A stretch of DNA of 64,000 nt from Chryseolinea sp. H1M3-3 (lineage in GTDB: Bacteria; Bacteroidota; Bacteroidia; Cytophagales; Cyclobacteriaceae), in NCBI RefSeq assembly GCF_029360725.1, contig NZ_JARKMY010000019.1, positions 248,001-312,000 on the forward strand. Reading direction: 5' to 3'. This document shows positions 1 to 9,025 of this stretch, piece after piece (the stretch's first letter is position 1; each line of letters begins with the position of its first letter). Position numbers and translations under genes: made by a program. A model generated the notes under the pieces. The model made no database searches and had not been told where the DNA came from. It was given only the letters and a program-made list of their open reading frames with translations.

Positions 1-1802
1 GTGATGCACCCGTTAAGATCTGGGGATGGGCGGATAGACAAGCGAATATTTCGGTAATGTTTCAAGGTCAGACGGCGGAAACGAAATCTAATAGCAAAGG
101 ATTTTGGATGGTGACCCTCAAGCCTATGTCGCATGGCGGGCCATTTGAAATGAGAATTACGGAACGTAATAAGGAGCCGATAGTGTTAGCTAACATTCTC
201 ATTGGAGACGTCTGGCTTGGAAGCGGCCAATCCAATATGGAGTGGGTTGTTAAAAATTCCAATAATGCCAGTGAGGAGCTTGCAGAAGGCAATTATGATA
301 AAATCCGACTCTTTACGGTCAACAAAGCGATGAGTTATTCACCCATGGAAGATATATCGGGTGGTCCCTGGCAAGTATGTTCTAGCCAAACCGTTGGTGA
401 CTTTTCCGCTGTCGCGTATTATTTCGGAAGAAAATTATTAAAAGAGTTGGATGTTCCTATTGGACTGATCAACAGTTCATGGGGAGGAACAAATATTGAA
501 ACATGGATAAGCTGGGATATCATGTCGCTGGAGGAGGATTATAAAACAATAGATCCAAAAGCATACGCGTCTATGGCAAAGGAAAATGCAAGCCGTGTTG
601 AAAAATATGACGCTGCTTTAAAACAGGATAAAGGCCTTTTCGAAAAATGGTATGACGTTTCCTATCCAGCGAACGACTGGAAAAAAATGGAACAACCCCA
701 GGAATGGAGAAATACAGAACTTGGAGGCAGCGATGGTATTGTCTGGTTTAGAAAGGAAGTTGAACTGCCAGCTGATGTTCAGGGTCAGCCAGCGTTGCTT
801 GGCTTGGGTCCGGTGGATGATGGAGATGATACGTATGTGAATGGAAAACTGGTTGGTTCGTCTCGCGAATACACGAAGGATCGTCAATATTCTTTGGAGC
901 CCGGTCTGTTAAAAGCAGGAAGAAATGTGATTGTCGTAAAAGTGACAGACACCGGTGGGGGTGGTGGTTTATACGGTAAAAAGGATCAGGTCTTTTTGGA
1001 GATTAATGGAAAGCGTTTTTCATTGGCAGGCTCGTGGGATTATAAGTCATCGGTACTGACAAGTGATTTTGGAATTAAAGAAACAGGTCCCAACACATTT
1101 CCATCACAGTTGTACAACGCTATGATTGCACCGTTGACGTCTTTTACCATGAAAGGTGTGATTTGGTATCAAGGTGAGTCGAATGCTTCAAAAGCAAAAC
1201 ATTATCAGGTTTTGTTTCCCTCGCTAATTAAGAACTGGAGGAACAAGTGGGGATATGATTTTCCTTTTCTCTGGGTGCAGCTCGCTAACTTCATGGCGCC
1301 TGCCGAGTTCCCTAACGAAAGTCAATGGGCGGAACTCCGTGAAGCACAAAGTCTGACGCTGAAACTGCCTGCTACCGGACAAGCAATAGCGATCGACATT
1401 GGTGAAGCAAAAGACATTCATCCGCGCAACAAACAAGATGTAGGCCTACGGTTGGCGCTCAGTGCACTGAAGGTTGCATATAATAAGGATGTAGTGCATT
1501 CCGGGCCCGTTTACAAATCCATGACCGCTGAAGGACAAAAAATCAAATTGAGTTTCACGAACGCAGGAGGAGGTCTTTACGCAAAGGATAAATATGGATA
1601 CGTTAAAGGTTTTGCAATCGCTGGTAGCGACAAGAAATATGTGTGGGCAAAAGCCTATGTGGAAGGTGATCAGGTTGTGGTTTACAGCGATCAGATAAAA
1701 GACCCCGTATCCGTAAGATATGCCTGGGGCGATAATCCCGATGATGCAAATTTATACAACAAAGAAGGATTGCCGGCATGTCCATTCAGAACCGACCAAT
1801 AG
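1..1802 (+). CDS. Sialate O-acetylesterase (SASA/SGNH family), 5' end cut by window edge
   Basis: This enzyme family removes O-acetyl groups from sialic acids or from acetylated glycans, usually in the periplasm. The reading frame is open back to base 3, and its first codons read APVKIWGWA, typical of the N-terminal beta domain. The gene therefore starts before the window, and the ATG at 57 is internal. Seen in the sequence: the nucleophile-serine block GQSNMEW (about 225-243), the second conserved block GVIWYQGES (about 1157-1183) and a late DIHPRNK block (about 1413-1433) carrying the Asp-x-His part of the catalytic set. A jelly-roll-like insert sits between the first two blocks (about 700-1000), as in other Bacteroidota members. 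The missing part probably holds the signal peptide and a short N-terminal stretch. The next gene is 200 bases away and unrelated. Family assignment is firm; the actual substrate is unknown. Confidence 0.88.
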   Translation, partial: DAPVKIWGWADRQANISVMFQGQTAETKSNSKGFWMVTLKPMSHGGPFEMRITERNKEPIVLANILIGDVWLGSGQSNMEWVVKNSNNASEELAEGNYDKIRLFTVNKAMSYSPMEDISGGPWQVCSSQTVGDFSAVAYYFGRKLLKELDVPIGLINSSWGGTNIETWISWDIMSLEEDYKTIDPKAYASMAKENASRVEKYDAALKQDKGLFEKWYDVSYPANDWKKMEQPQEWRNTELGGSDGIVWFRKEVELPADVQGQPALLGLGPVDDGDDTYVNGKLVGSSREYTKDRQYSLEPGLLKAGRNVIVVKVTDTGGGGGLYGKKDQVFLEINGKRFSLAGSWDYKSSVLTSDFGIKETGPNTFPSQLYNAMIAPLTSFTMKGVIWYQGESNASKAKHYQVLFPSLIKNWRNKWGYDFPFLWVQLANFMAPAEFPNESQWAELREAQSLTLKLPATGQAIAIDIGEAKDIHPRNKQDVGLRLALSALKVAYNKDVVHSGPVYKSMTAEGQKIKLSFTNAGGGLYAKDKYGYVKGFAIAGSDKKYVWAKAYVEGDQVVVYSDQIKDPVSVRYAWGDNPDDANLYNKEGLPACPFRTDQ

Positions 1803-1829
1803 CCATTAATCATAGAGTATTGTATTGTA

Positions 1830-1846
1830 ACGTACCATATGTACGT
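1830..1846. repeat. Short inverted repeat in spacer
   Basis: Perfect 6-base arms ACGTAC/GTACGT around a CATAT loop, 28 bases after the esterase stop. No T-run follows, so it is not a convincing terminator. It could be a protein-binding site or chance. Confidence 0.25.
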
Positions 1847-2002
1847 GCTACCTCGCTGACGAACTTCGTGGGAGTTTACTCACCAGGGCTTGTGGATTGA
1901 TGCGACAATTAAGTAGTCACCTCATTCGCGGCTTACGATTTAGGATGCGAATTGGGGTGAGCTTGGAATTTATTCCGTAACTTAATACATCCAAAATCAA
2001 AC

Positions 2003-2464
2003 ATGAAAATTCTCTGGGTCGCCATCATTTTTTTTAGCCTGTTACAGGACCAGGTGCCTTTCAAGCCAACGGATGAATTTCAACTTAAGCTTGACCTCCA
2101 ATTCAAAAAGCGCCCTTATACAGAAAATCATACTATTGAAATGGAAAAACGTACGTTGCCTACATCAGGTATGGACGCCCCATATCTCTATATTGATTTA
2201 CTGGTGATAAAACCGCTTCCCGAAGAAGTGCGTATCAAAGTAAATAATAATAAGGGCGAGAATTTGCTTACGCGAAAATTTGATTCTAAAGTTAAGGTGC
2301 GCCTTGATCTTGGTTTTACAGATGATATTAAAGATCGCGCAACTGCCCATCAATACATCATAACCTTCTTCACCAAAGACAAAACGCCATCGAGCAGGAT
2401 TGAGATCTTTTTTGAAGAAGACGGAACATATCTCGTCAACGGAGAAAAGCGTGGCAAGATCTAG
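2003..2464 (+). CDS. Small exported protein of unknown function
   Basis: A protein of 153 residues that I do not recognise. Residues 1 to about 17 form a short hydrophobic stretch with one early Lys, which looks like a signal peptide or membrane anchor. The rest is rich in alternating charged and hydrophobic residues (for example KVKVRLDLGF and YIITFF), suggesting a beta-sandwich. There is no Cys lipobox. It lies alone between the esterase and the molybdenum hydroxylase genes, with about 200 bases before it and 135 after it, so it is probably its own transcription unit. It is kept as a gene because it is full length, has a plausible start and is not overlapped by a better candidate. No function is proposed. 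Confidence 0.55.
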   Translation: MKILWVAIIFFSLLQDQVPFKPTDEFQLKLDLQFKKRPYTENHTIEMEKRTLPTSGMDAPYLYIDLLVIKPLPEEVRIKVNNNKGENLLTRKFDSKVKVRLDLGFTDDIKDRATAHQYIITFFTKDKTPSSRIEIFFEEDGTYLVNGEKRGKI

Positions 2465-2536
2465 TTGTGGGAATTTTTAAGAAGCCACCCATGTAACCCC
2501 AGAACAGTTTATCCTAAAATTTCACGAGAAAGCGCG

Positions 2537-2567
2537 TTTGTTCTTAAGCATGCCAAAATATTTTTCC
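2537..2567 (+). promoter_or_regulatory. Candidate Bacteroidota-type promoter for iorAB
   Basis: TTTG at 2537-2540 and TATTTTTC at 2559-2566 are separated by 18 bases. The second element matches the Bacteroidota -7 consensus TAnnTTTG at all but the final base. It lies about 32 bases before the start codon of the 2Fe-2S subunit. Pattern match only. Confidence 0.35.
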
Positions 2568-2598
2568 TAACTTGACATGATAAAAACTCACCAAAAAA

Positions 2599-3060
2599 AT
2601 GGCTAATTACAAATTGCAAATTAACGGCCGGAGCTACGAGGCCGACGTTGATGCAGATACCCCTCTTCTCTGGGTTTTGCGTGATAATTTCGGTCTGGTC
2701 GGCACCAAGTACGGATGTGGAATCGCTCAATGTGGTGCATGCACTGTACACTTGAATGGTAACGCAGTTCGCGCATGTGCGCTACCTGTTTCAGCGGTAG
2801 GGTCGGGTAAAATTACAACCATAGAAGGACTCTCCGCCGATGGCGACCATCCTGTGCAACTAGCCTGGGACGAAGTTGACGTCGCGCAATGTGGTTATTG
2901 CCAGGCCGGGCAGATCATGTCAGCCACGGCTTTATTAAACAAAAAGACCAAGCCAACGGTCGAAGAAATTGAAACCGCTATGAACGGAAATATTTGCCGT
3001 TGTGGAACCTATCACAGAATCAAAGAAGCTATTGTACTTGCATCCTCTAAAATGAAATAG
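2599..3060 (+). CDS. Molybdenum hydroxylase 2Fe-2S small subunit (IorA-like)
   Basis: The electron-transfer subunit of a xanthine dehydrogenase-family enzyme, 153 residues, the usual length. The N-terminal half has the plant-ferredoxin-type cluster motif (CGIAQCGAC, with a fourth Cys in the nearby RACALP segment). The C-terminal helical half has the second cluster motif, CGYCQAGQ followed by NICRCGTY. It passes electrons from the molybdenum centre of the partner encoded two bases downstream to an acceptor. As in isoquinoline 1-oxidoreductase (IorAB), no separate FAD subunit gene is present, so the acceptor is probably a cytochrome or another membrane carrier rather than NAD. The substrate is unknown; IorAB-type pairs in Bacteroidota are often annotated as aldehyde or N-heterocycle oxidoreductases. 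No signal peptide is visible, so export would be by association with the large subunit, which carries a Tat signal. Confidence 0.92.
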   Translation: MANYKLQINGRSYEADVDADTPLLWVLRDNFGLVGTKYGCGIAQCGACTVHLNGNAVRACALPVSAVGSGKITTIEGLSADGDHPVQLAWDEVDVAQCGYCQAGQIMSATALLNKKTKPTVEEIETAMNGNICRCGTYHRIKEAIVLASSKMK

Positions 3061-3062
3061 CC

Positions 3063-5213
3063 ATGACAACCTTTCCTAAAACGAGCAGACGAAACTTTCT
3101 AAAGATTGCTGCCACAGCAGGTGGTGGCCTTCTCATTGGCTTTCATTGGAACAGCGCCGATGCTTCGGCCATGAAAGTTGTTGGCAGCATGGCCGACGAC
3201 GTGAATTTCAATAGTTATCTATCGATCTCCCCTGAAGGTGTTATCACAATTTTTTCGCCCAACCCTGAATTAGGACAGAATATCAAGACTTCGTTTCCGA
3301 TGGTGGTTGCAGAAGAATTGGATGCGGACTGGTCGAAAGTAAAAGTACTTCAAGCTCCCTTAGATACGAAGAAATTTGAACGTCAGGTTACTGGCGGTAG
3401 TGGTGCTATCCCGCATTCTTGGGAAAGGCTTCGCAAAGCTGGCGCAACTGCCCGTCACCTGATGATTGAAGCAGCAGCAAAACGCTGGAGTGTACCCGCG
3501 AGTTCACTTACGGCAGAGAACAGCTTTGTTATTGACAAGGCAGGAAACCGAAAACTTAGTTACGGTGAACTTGCAACTGAAGCTTCAAAAATTGCTCTCC
3601 CTAAGGATGTTAAACTAAAGGACCGCAAGGATTTTAAGCTTATCGGTAAGTCTGTAAGAAATGTGGACAACAAAGATATGTTTACAGGCAAACCTCTGTA
3701 TGGAATGGACTTCCATCGCGAAGGAATGCTGACCGCCATGATTCAGCGCCCTGCCTTTGGGATGAAATTGAAATCTGTAGATACGGCTGCTGCTAAAGCA
3801 ATGCCAGGCATTGTCGATGTGGTCTCTTTCAAAAATAACGTAGCGGTAGTCGGCAAGTCTACGTGGCAAATTATTAAAGCACGCAAAGCGCTCAAGATTG
3901 AATACGAAAAGGAAGGTGCGGTAGAAAGTACTTCCGACCACGATAAGCTCTTTAAAGAGTTAATGACAAATGGAGAGGCGACAGTAAGACGTAAGGATGG
4001 AGATGTTGATGCTGCCTTCAAGTCGGCCGCAAAGGTTATCTCACGGGAATATCAATGCCCGTTCCTTTCCCATAGTCCGATGGAGCCTATGAACTTTTTT
4101 GCGCATGTTCGTGCCGATGGTGTTGAGTTGGTAGGACCTACGCAAACGCCAGACAGAGCGCGCATGGAGGTAGCTAAGTTGCTGAACATGTTTCCGGATA
4201 ATGTTACCGTTCAGTTAACCCGGTTAGGCGGTGGTTTTGGAAGAAGACTGCAAGCTGATTATGCCCTGGAAGCTGCGGAGTTATCGAGTATCATCAAAGC
4301 TCCTGTTAAAGTTATCTGGACGCGCGAAGATGATCTCACCGGCGGAAGCTATCGCCCTGCAGTACGATATCGTTTCGATGCAGCACTGGATGCTAATGGA
4401 AATCTGATCGGCTACAAACTGCGCGGGGTTGGTATTAATGCCGGTAATTGTACGCGTGAAGATAATTTTCCTTCCGGTGCCGTTGATAATCTGTTGATTG
4501 ATTCCGTGGAGCATAAATCACCAATTACGACCGGACCATGGCGTGCACCCATTACTAACTTCCTCGCTTTCGCGGAACAGTCCTTCCTGGATGAGGTCGC
4601 TATGGCTTCGAAGAAGGATCCGGTTAAGTTTAGATTAGATTTATTGGATCGCGCAAAATCTTCTCCGGTAGGAGAGATCAAATACGATATTGACCGAATG
4701 AAAGCGGTCATCCAACTTGCCGCGGAAAAATCAGGGTGGGGAACGAAGAAAAACCTGGCGCAAGGTTTCAGTGTTTACTTCTCTCATCGCTCTTACGTTG
4801 CACAGGTTGCTGAAGTAGAAATGAAGAAAGGTAAACCAGCTTTAAAGAAGATCTATGCTGCAGCTGACTGTGGTATCGTAGTCAATATGGGTGGCGCAAA
4901 GCAACAAGTGATGGGTGGCGTAGTTGATGGGTTGGGTCATGCGATGTTTAGCAACCTAACCTTCAAGGACGGTCTGCCCGAGCAAAAGAACTTCAACACA
5001 TACAGGTTAATCAAGATGAAAGAAATACCTGAAGTTGAATGTCACTTTGTTGATAATGGTATCGATCCAACCGGTTTAGGTGAACCCGCACTTCCTCCCA
5101 CTGGCGGTGCAGTGGCGAATGCTTATTTTAAAGCTACCGGTAAACGCTTGTATAACCAGCCATTCTCTTTACAAGAAGAATTAAAAGGTGTTAGCCTCGG
5201 AGAAAAATTATAA
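3063..5213 (+). CDS. Molybdenum hydroxylase large subunit, Tat-exported (IorB-like)
   Basis: The molybdopterin-binding catalytic subunit, 716 residues. The N-terminus has a twin-arginine signal, SRRNFLK at residues 8-14, followed by a hydrophobic Ala/Gly stretch, so the folded enzyme should be exported to the periplasm. The aldehyde-oxidase a/b hammerhead domain lies at about residues 190-300. Molybdenum cofactor-binding segments follow, including GGGFGRR near residue 385. The conserved catalytic glutamate is E674 in GLGEPALPP. The start is two bases after the small subunit stop, so the two genes are co-transcribed and probably translationally coupled. A hairpin terminator stands 28 bases after the stop. 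The lack of a FAD-subunit gene points to the two-subunit IorAB branch. The substrate cannot be read from the sequence. Confidence 0.92.
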   Translation: MTTFPKTSRRNFLKIAATAGGGLLIGFHWNSADASAMKVVGSMADDVNFNSYLSISPEGVITIFSPNPELGQNIKTSFPMVVAEELDADWSKVKVLQAPLDTKKFERQVTGGSGAIPHSWERLRKAGATARHLMIEAAAKRWSVPASSLTAENSFVIDKAGNRKLSYGELATEASKIALPKDVKLKDRKDFKLIGKSVRNVDNKDMFTGKPLYGMDFHREGMLTAMIQRPAFGMKLKSVDTAAAKAMPGIVDVVSFKNNVAVVGKSTWQIIKARKALKIEYEKEGAVESTSDHDKLFKELMTNGEATVRRKDGDVDAAFKSAAKVISREYQCPFLSHSPMEPMNFFAHVRADGVELVGPTQTPDRARMEVAKLLNMFPDNVTVQLTRLGGGFGRRLQADYALEAAELSSIIKAPVKVIWTREDDLTGGSYRPAVRYRFDAALDANGNLIGYKLRGVGINAGNCTREDNFPSGAVDNLLIDSVEHKSPITTGPWRAPITNFLAFAEQSFLDEVAMASKKDPVKFRLDLLDRAKSSPVGEIKYDIDRMKAVIQLAAEKSGWGTKKNLAQGFSVYFSHRSYVAQVAEVEMKKGKPALKKIYAAADCGIVVNMGGAKQQVMGGVVDGLGHAMFSNLTFKDGLPEQKNFNTYRLIKMKEIPEVECHFVDNGIDPTGLGEPALPPTGGAVANAYFKATGKRLYNQPFSLQEELKGVSLGEKL

Positions 5214-5240
5214 GAGCCTTTTTGTGATAAACAACGAATC

Positions 5241-5271
5241 AGGGTCCCGTTAAACCGGGACTCTTTTTTTT
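5241..5271 (+). terminator. Rho-independent terminator after iorAB
   Basis: Arms AGGGTCCCG and CGGGACTCT pair over nine positions (one G-T) around the loop TTAAAC. A run of eight T follows. It lies between convergent genes and ends the iorAB transcript; no A-run stands on the other side, so it probably acts one way. Confidence 0.85.
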
Positions 5272-5280
5272 GCCAAATAG

Positions 5281-6147
5281 TTACGCCAAAAAAGAAATCC
5301 TTTGATAAGCTGAACGGTATTGATGGGGTGAATTTCCTTTGTACTTCTTAAACTGCCGGTAAAAAAATGGAAGGCTTTCAAATCCGCAGGCATAACATAT
5401 TTCGGTTACCTGGAGATCAGATTCAATAAGAAGTTTGCAGGCAGCATTGATCCGATATTCGTTCAAGAAAGCGAAAAAAGGTTTGTTCATGATTTTGCTG
5501 AAATACCTGGAGAACGATTCCGTGCCCATATTCACCTCGTTGGCTATCTGAGCTAGGCTGATTTTCTCTGTGTAGTTTGAACGGACATAATGGTAGATGA
5601 CGTTGATTCGTTCGTGGTCGTCTAACTTAAGCTGTTCATGAAAACTGCGATCACATAATATTTTCACTTTGTCGGTAGTAGCAAGCTCTTGCAGTATCTC
5701 CAGCAAGTGAAGAAGTTTTTCGAAAGGAGCCGAGATTAACAGTCGCTCAAGTTTGCTTTTCAGCTGCAACGAAAAATCTGAATCGAATTTGATTCCCTTC
5801 TCCGACAACTGGAATAACTTGTTGATATTTTTAAACTCACGATTTTGCAGCCAATCGTGCCCCAATAGACTATTATCCCAGTGTACAACTATAGCGCTCG
5901 CTTTTTGTATTTGTGGCCCCGTATTTTTCCAACAATGGGGGAGGTTGGGACCTAACAGCACAAAATCGTTCTCTTTAAAATTCTCAAAACTATTTCCCGT
6001 ATAACGGACGCCCTGGCTGGATACAATATAAGTGAGTTCATATTCCGGATGGTAATGCCAGGGGTTATCAAATTCCTCCATTTCATAGGAAAAAGCTTTA
6101 AATGAATTTGATTCTAACGGTATTATCTTCTCATAATGCGCTTTCAT
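5281..6147 (-). CDS. AraC-family transcriptional regulator with cupin sensor domain
   Basis: A transcription regulator with an N-terminal cupin-like ligand domain (about residues 10-100; HYHPEYELTY is a typical start of the first beta strands) and a C-terminal double helix-turn-helix DNA-binding domain (about residues 185-285, including SLAQIANEVNM and the signature CGFESLPFFYRQFKKYKG). The open frame could begin at 6228, but the extra 27 residues are hydrophobic and unlike the family. The ATG at 6147, giving MKAHYEK and 288 residues, fits the usual start. Regulators of this shape normally sense a sugar or glycan breakdown product. It points away from the GH20 remnant and PhyH gene to its right, which may once have been its target. 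The effector is unknown. Confidence 0.85.
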   Translation of the reverse strand: MKAHYEKIIPLESNSFKAFSYEMEEFDNPWHYHPEYELTYIVSSQGVRYTGNSFENFKENDFVLLGPNLPHCWKNTGPQIQKASAIVVHWDNSLLGHDWLQNREFKNINKLFQLSEKGIKFDSDFSLQLKSKLERLLISAPFEKLLHLLEILQELATTDKVKILCDRSFHEQLKLDDHERINVIYHYVRSNYTEKISLAQIANEVNMGTESFSRYFSKIMNKPFFAFLNEYRINAACKLLIESDLQVTEICYACGFESLPFFYRQFKKYKGNSPHQYRSAYQRISFLA

Positions 6148-6278
6148 ATACCTTATTTTGACTGTGAATACCGATAATAAGGTATAAAATAAACTGCCCA
6201 TAGGCAAAATAAGGTACTTATTGGACAAAATTGGAAACTTTAATTATTGCGCGGAACCGTAATTTGAGCACGCATAGC

Positions 6279-6908
6279 ATGGTTATGATCCGGATAAAAT
6301 CTTTAGCTGCAACCCTCTTATTTTGCTGTTTCCTGATACTTTCAAATAGTATTCAAGCCGATTCACAGAAGCAAAATACTTTTGTGGCCGAGGATTTAGT
6401 AGTAGGAAATAGCGAGGAGCCAAATCATTATTTATTAAAAGATTCGAAAGAAACTTCAACGTATTCAAGTATCTCTATCTCACTATTGAACGTCACGGGC
6501 GTTACAACGTCCGCCGGTTTACACATTCATCAGAAAGTTATCGATGAATTCCAAAGACTATACCAAGAAGCTGGAGCCCAGTTCGAAGCAATTCACATGG
6601 CAGGGGATGAATACCACCGTTGTGGGAAAGATCTCCTGTCAGAATTGCATTCGGAAATGGAACAGGCAAGGAATTCAAATGCATCGTAGCAATAGTTCGA
6701 TGAAATAAAAGGAATGCTGAACGAAAAGGATTCCTCTCTTACGAAGCAGGACCTTAATTACCAAATGGGCTTTTACAACGGTGGGTTTGGACACAAAATT
6801 TTTAAACCAGGCGAGATTCTGGGAGCAAGGCCAGCTGCTAGCGAACATTCAAATATCAAAAATTCGCTATCTACCGTTGAAAGTAAAAGTACAACTGACC
6901 ATTGTTAA
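6279..6908 (+). pseudogene. Decayed GH20 beta-hexosaminidase remnant with a signal peptide
   Basis: An open frame of 137 codons starts here and ends at 6689. It begins with a clear signal peptide (hydrophobic core AATLLFCCFLIL) and then has no recognisable domain until about residue 70. There YLLKDSKETS, YSS, KVIDEFQRLYQEAG and FEAIHMAGDE resemble, in order, the strip of a GH20 catalytic domain leading into the catalytic Asp-Glu pair (usual form HIGGDEV). Intact GH20 enzymes have 500 or more residues. Here the frame stops about 20 codons after the DE pair, and the next 220 bases hold only short overlapping frames broken by stops. I read this as a GH20 gene with internal deletions and a lost C-terminus. 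It could still make a small secreted peptide. The GH20 link rests on motif similarity read by eye. Confidence 0.5.
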
Positions 6909-6982
6909 AAACATGGTTAAGATTAGGGTGTTTAATACAAAGCGTCAAGGGAAAAAGTGTATGAATATATCTTCTGTAGACT

Positions 6983-7879
6983 ATGAATGTAAAGCAAGAT
7001 TTATCTGAGCATCATCAGCTTGTAGGCGATCTATTTCCTGAAATATCCCCAAAGGAAGCATGGGAAAGGTATAAACTAACGGATGAACAGGTATCGTTCT
7101 TTAACACTTACGGCTTTCTGGCCGGCGTTAAGTTATTAGACGATCACCAGGTTGATGAACTACTAAAGGAGCTGGATGAGATTAAAGAACCGTCGCATCC
7201 TAAACATCACCTGTTTTATGAATTCCACACGAACGAATCGAAAGATCCCAGCGCAGTGCTTTTTCATTCGTTGGGTCATTGGCGAATTACACCAGGTTTC
7301 CATGATATCTTGTGGAACCCTGCTTTTGTTGTGGCCGCAAGTCAGTTATTGGGTAATAAACCAGTGCGCTTTTGGCACGATCAGCTTTTTTGTAAACCAG
7401 CGCATCACGGTGGCGTGGTAGCGTGGCATCAGGACTATAGTTATTGGCAACGCACATTACCTATGCAACATCTCACCTGTTGGGTTGGACTTGATGATGT
7501 GACCAAGGAAAACGGATGTTTGTATTATGTCCCGAAAAGTCATACGTGGGGGCTACTGGACAAGCCTGAGTTGGCCGGAGATATGGATGGCCTCCAGCGC
7601 TTTTTAACCGACGAACAAAAGAAGCAATTTGCCGAGAAAGTCCCGATAGAAATGAAACGCGGATACGCAACATTTCATCATCCACTCATGGTGCATGGCT
7701 CATACGAAAATAAGTCGTCAAGGCCGCGGCGGGCTTTTGTGTTGAATGTATTTGCGGACGGCACCTATTCCGATTCAGATGGAGAAATTCTGGCGGGTGT
7801 ACCCATAATTCAGAAAGGCAAACAACTGAAAGGGCAGTTTTTTCCACTGTTGTTTGATCCGGCAGAGATGCATAGATAA
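6983..7879 (+). CDS. Phytanoyl-CoA dioxygenase (PhyH) family Fe(II)/2-oxoglutarate oxygenase
   Basis: A non-heme iron oxygenase of 298 residues, the usual length. The iron-binding facial triad is visible: H149 and D151 in WHQDYSYW and H238 in MVHGSY. An arginine in the following SRPRRAF segment is suited to holding 2-oxoglutarate. Members hydroxylate very diverse small molecules, so the substrate cannot be named. There is no signal peptide, so the protein is cytoplasmic. The start codon lies in the tail of the decayed GH20 region, and no other gene shares the transcript closely (132 bases to the deacetylase gene). Bacteroidota genomes carry many such paralogues near sugar genes. Family assignment is firm. 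Confidence 0.9.
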   Translation: MNVKQDLSEHHQLVGDLFPEISPKEAWERYKLTDEQVSFFNTYGFLAGVKLLDDHQVDELLKELDEIKEPSHPKHHLFYEFHTNESKDPSAVLFHSLGHWRITPGFHDILWNPAFVVAASQLLGNKPVRFWHDQLFCKPAHHGGVVAWHQDYSYWQRTLPMQHLTCWVGLDDVTKENGCLYYVPKSHTWGLLDKPELAGDMDGLQRFLTDEQKKQFAEKVPIEMKRGYATFHHPLMVHGSYENKSSRPRRAFVLNVFADGTYSDSDGEILAGVPIIQKGKQLKGQFFPLLFDPAEMHR

Positions 7880-8011
7880 GTGTGATAAGCGTTGCTGCCT
7901 ACGTTATTGAAGTATGGCGTACAATAGCTTGAGACTGAAAATACCTTCAGAAACTGAAGTCCGTGCTTATAGAAAATTTACTTACAGTTTCAATTGCGTT
8001 AAACACAACGT

Positions 8012-8935
8012 ATGGAATACCGTCTTCTTTTAATTCTTATTATGGTTGGCTTCGCTGCGAAGGGTCAACAAAAAACCATTCAAGAGCGGCTGGGTTATTC
8101 GAAGGATACCAAGTTATTGATTATTCATGCCGATGATTTAGGTGTATCACATTCCGAAAATATGGCATCGATAGCGGTAATGACCAACGGCATTGTCAAC
8201 TCCGCCAGCATCATGGTGCCATGCCCTTGGTTTCCAGAAATCGCCGCCTATGCCAAAGCAAACCCGAAGGCTGATCTTGGATTGCATCTGACACTTACCA
8301 GTGAGTGGAAGCTTTATAAGTGGCGTCCGGTTACACCGTATGATCAGGTACCGAGTTTGTTGGATGACCAGGGATATTTAAACGAGACCACCGAAGCGTT
8401 TCTAAAAAATGCACAAGCAGCAGATGTTGAGAAGGAATTGAGAAGCCAGATTGAGCGGGCAAAACAATTCGGGATCGACCCGACTCATTTTGATTCACAC
8501 ATGGCTGCTGCTATCAGTGCTCCAGAATATCTGAAGATACTTTTAAAATTAGGGCGTGAGTATAAAGTTCCCGTGCATGTGGGCAAGGAATTTTCAATGA
8601 TATTCAACTATGATTTCACGCCCCATCTAACCGATCAAGATGTCGTCGTTGACAAAACAATTATGGCAAGTGGCGCTGACTTTAAAAAAGGAATGGACAA
8701 CTTCTACACGGAGCAATTGAAATCACTTCAACCAGGATTGACTGTATTGTTGTTGCATGCCGCGTTCGACAATCATGAAATGCAAGGTGTTACGGTAGAA
8801 CATATCGACTTCGGGTCAGCGTGGAGACAACAAGACGTCAATTTCTTTACAAGCGCAAAATGTAAGAAGCTCATCAAAGATGAGAAGATAGCGCTGATCA
8901 CATGGCGGGAAGTAAGGGATAAGCTTGTTCGATAA
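8012..8935 (+). CDS. YdjC/ChbG-family carbohydrate deacetylase, exported
   Basis: A metal-dependent deacetylase of the YdjC/ChbG/HpnK family, 307 residues. ChbG removes an acetyl group from chitooligosaccharides. An N-terminal signal peptide (residues 1 to about 18, ending AAKGQQ) predicts export, unlike cytoplasmic ChbG. The metal and catalytic motif is clear: HADDLG with D41 and D42, then GLHLTLT, then HFDSH with H159, D161 and H163. The central segment resembles the family's beta/alpha barrel. Together with the esterase at the window start and the decayed GH20 gene it hints at a former or scattered function on acetylated amino sugars, but the genes are not one operon. The exact substrate is unknown. 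Confidence 0.87.
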   Translation: MEYRLLLILIMVGFAAKGQQKTIQERLGYSKDTKLLIIHADDLGVSHSENMASIAVMTNGIVNSASIMVPCPWFPEIAAYAKANPKADLGLHLTLTSEWKLYKWRPVTPYDQVPSLLDDQGYLNETTEAFLKNAQAADVEKELRSQIERAKQFGIDPTHFDSHMAAAISAPEYLKILLKLGREYKVPVHVGKEFSMIFNYDFTPHLTDQDVVVDKTIMASGADFKKGMDNFYTEQLKSLQPGLTVLLLHAAFDNHEMQGVTVEHIDFGSAWRQQDVNFFTSAKCKKLIKDEKIALITWREVRDKLVR

Positions 8936-9025
8936 GTTGATCCACGCCAGGCACTGATCAAGGCCTAAAATTTTAAGTATCTTAAATACTGTTCAACTAC
9001 TCGCAACTTTAGTTACTTTAGTTGT

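Noticed and set aside
1803-2002. Possible decayed gene between the esterase and the small exported protein
   Set aside because: No frame longer than a few dozen codons and no recognisable fragment; only a short inverted repeat is visible.
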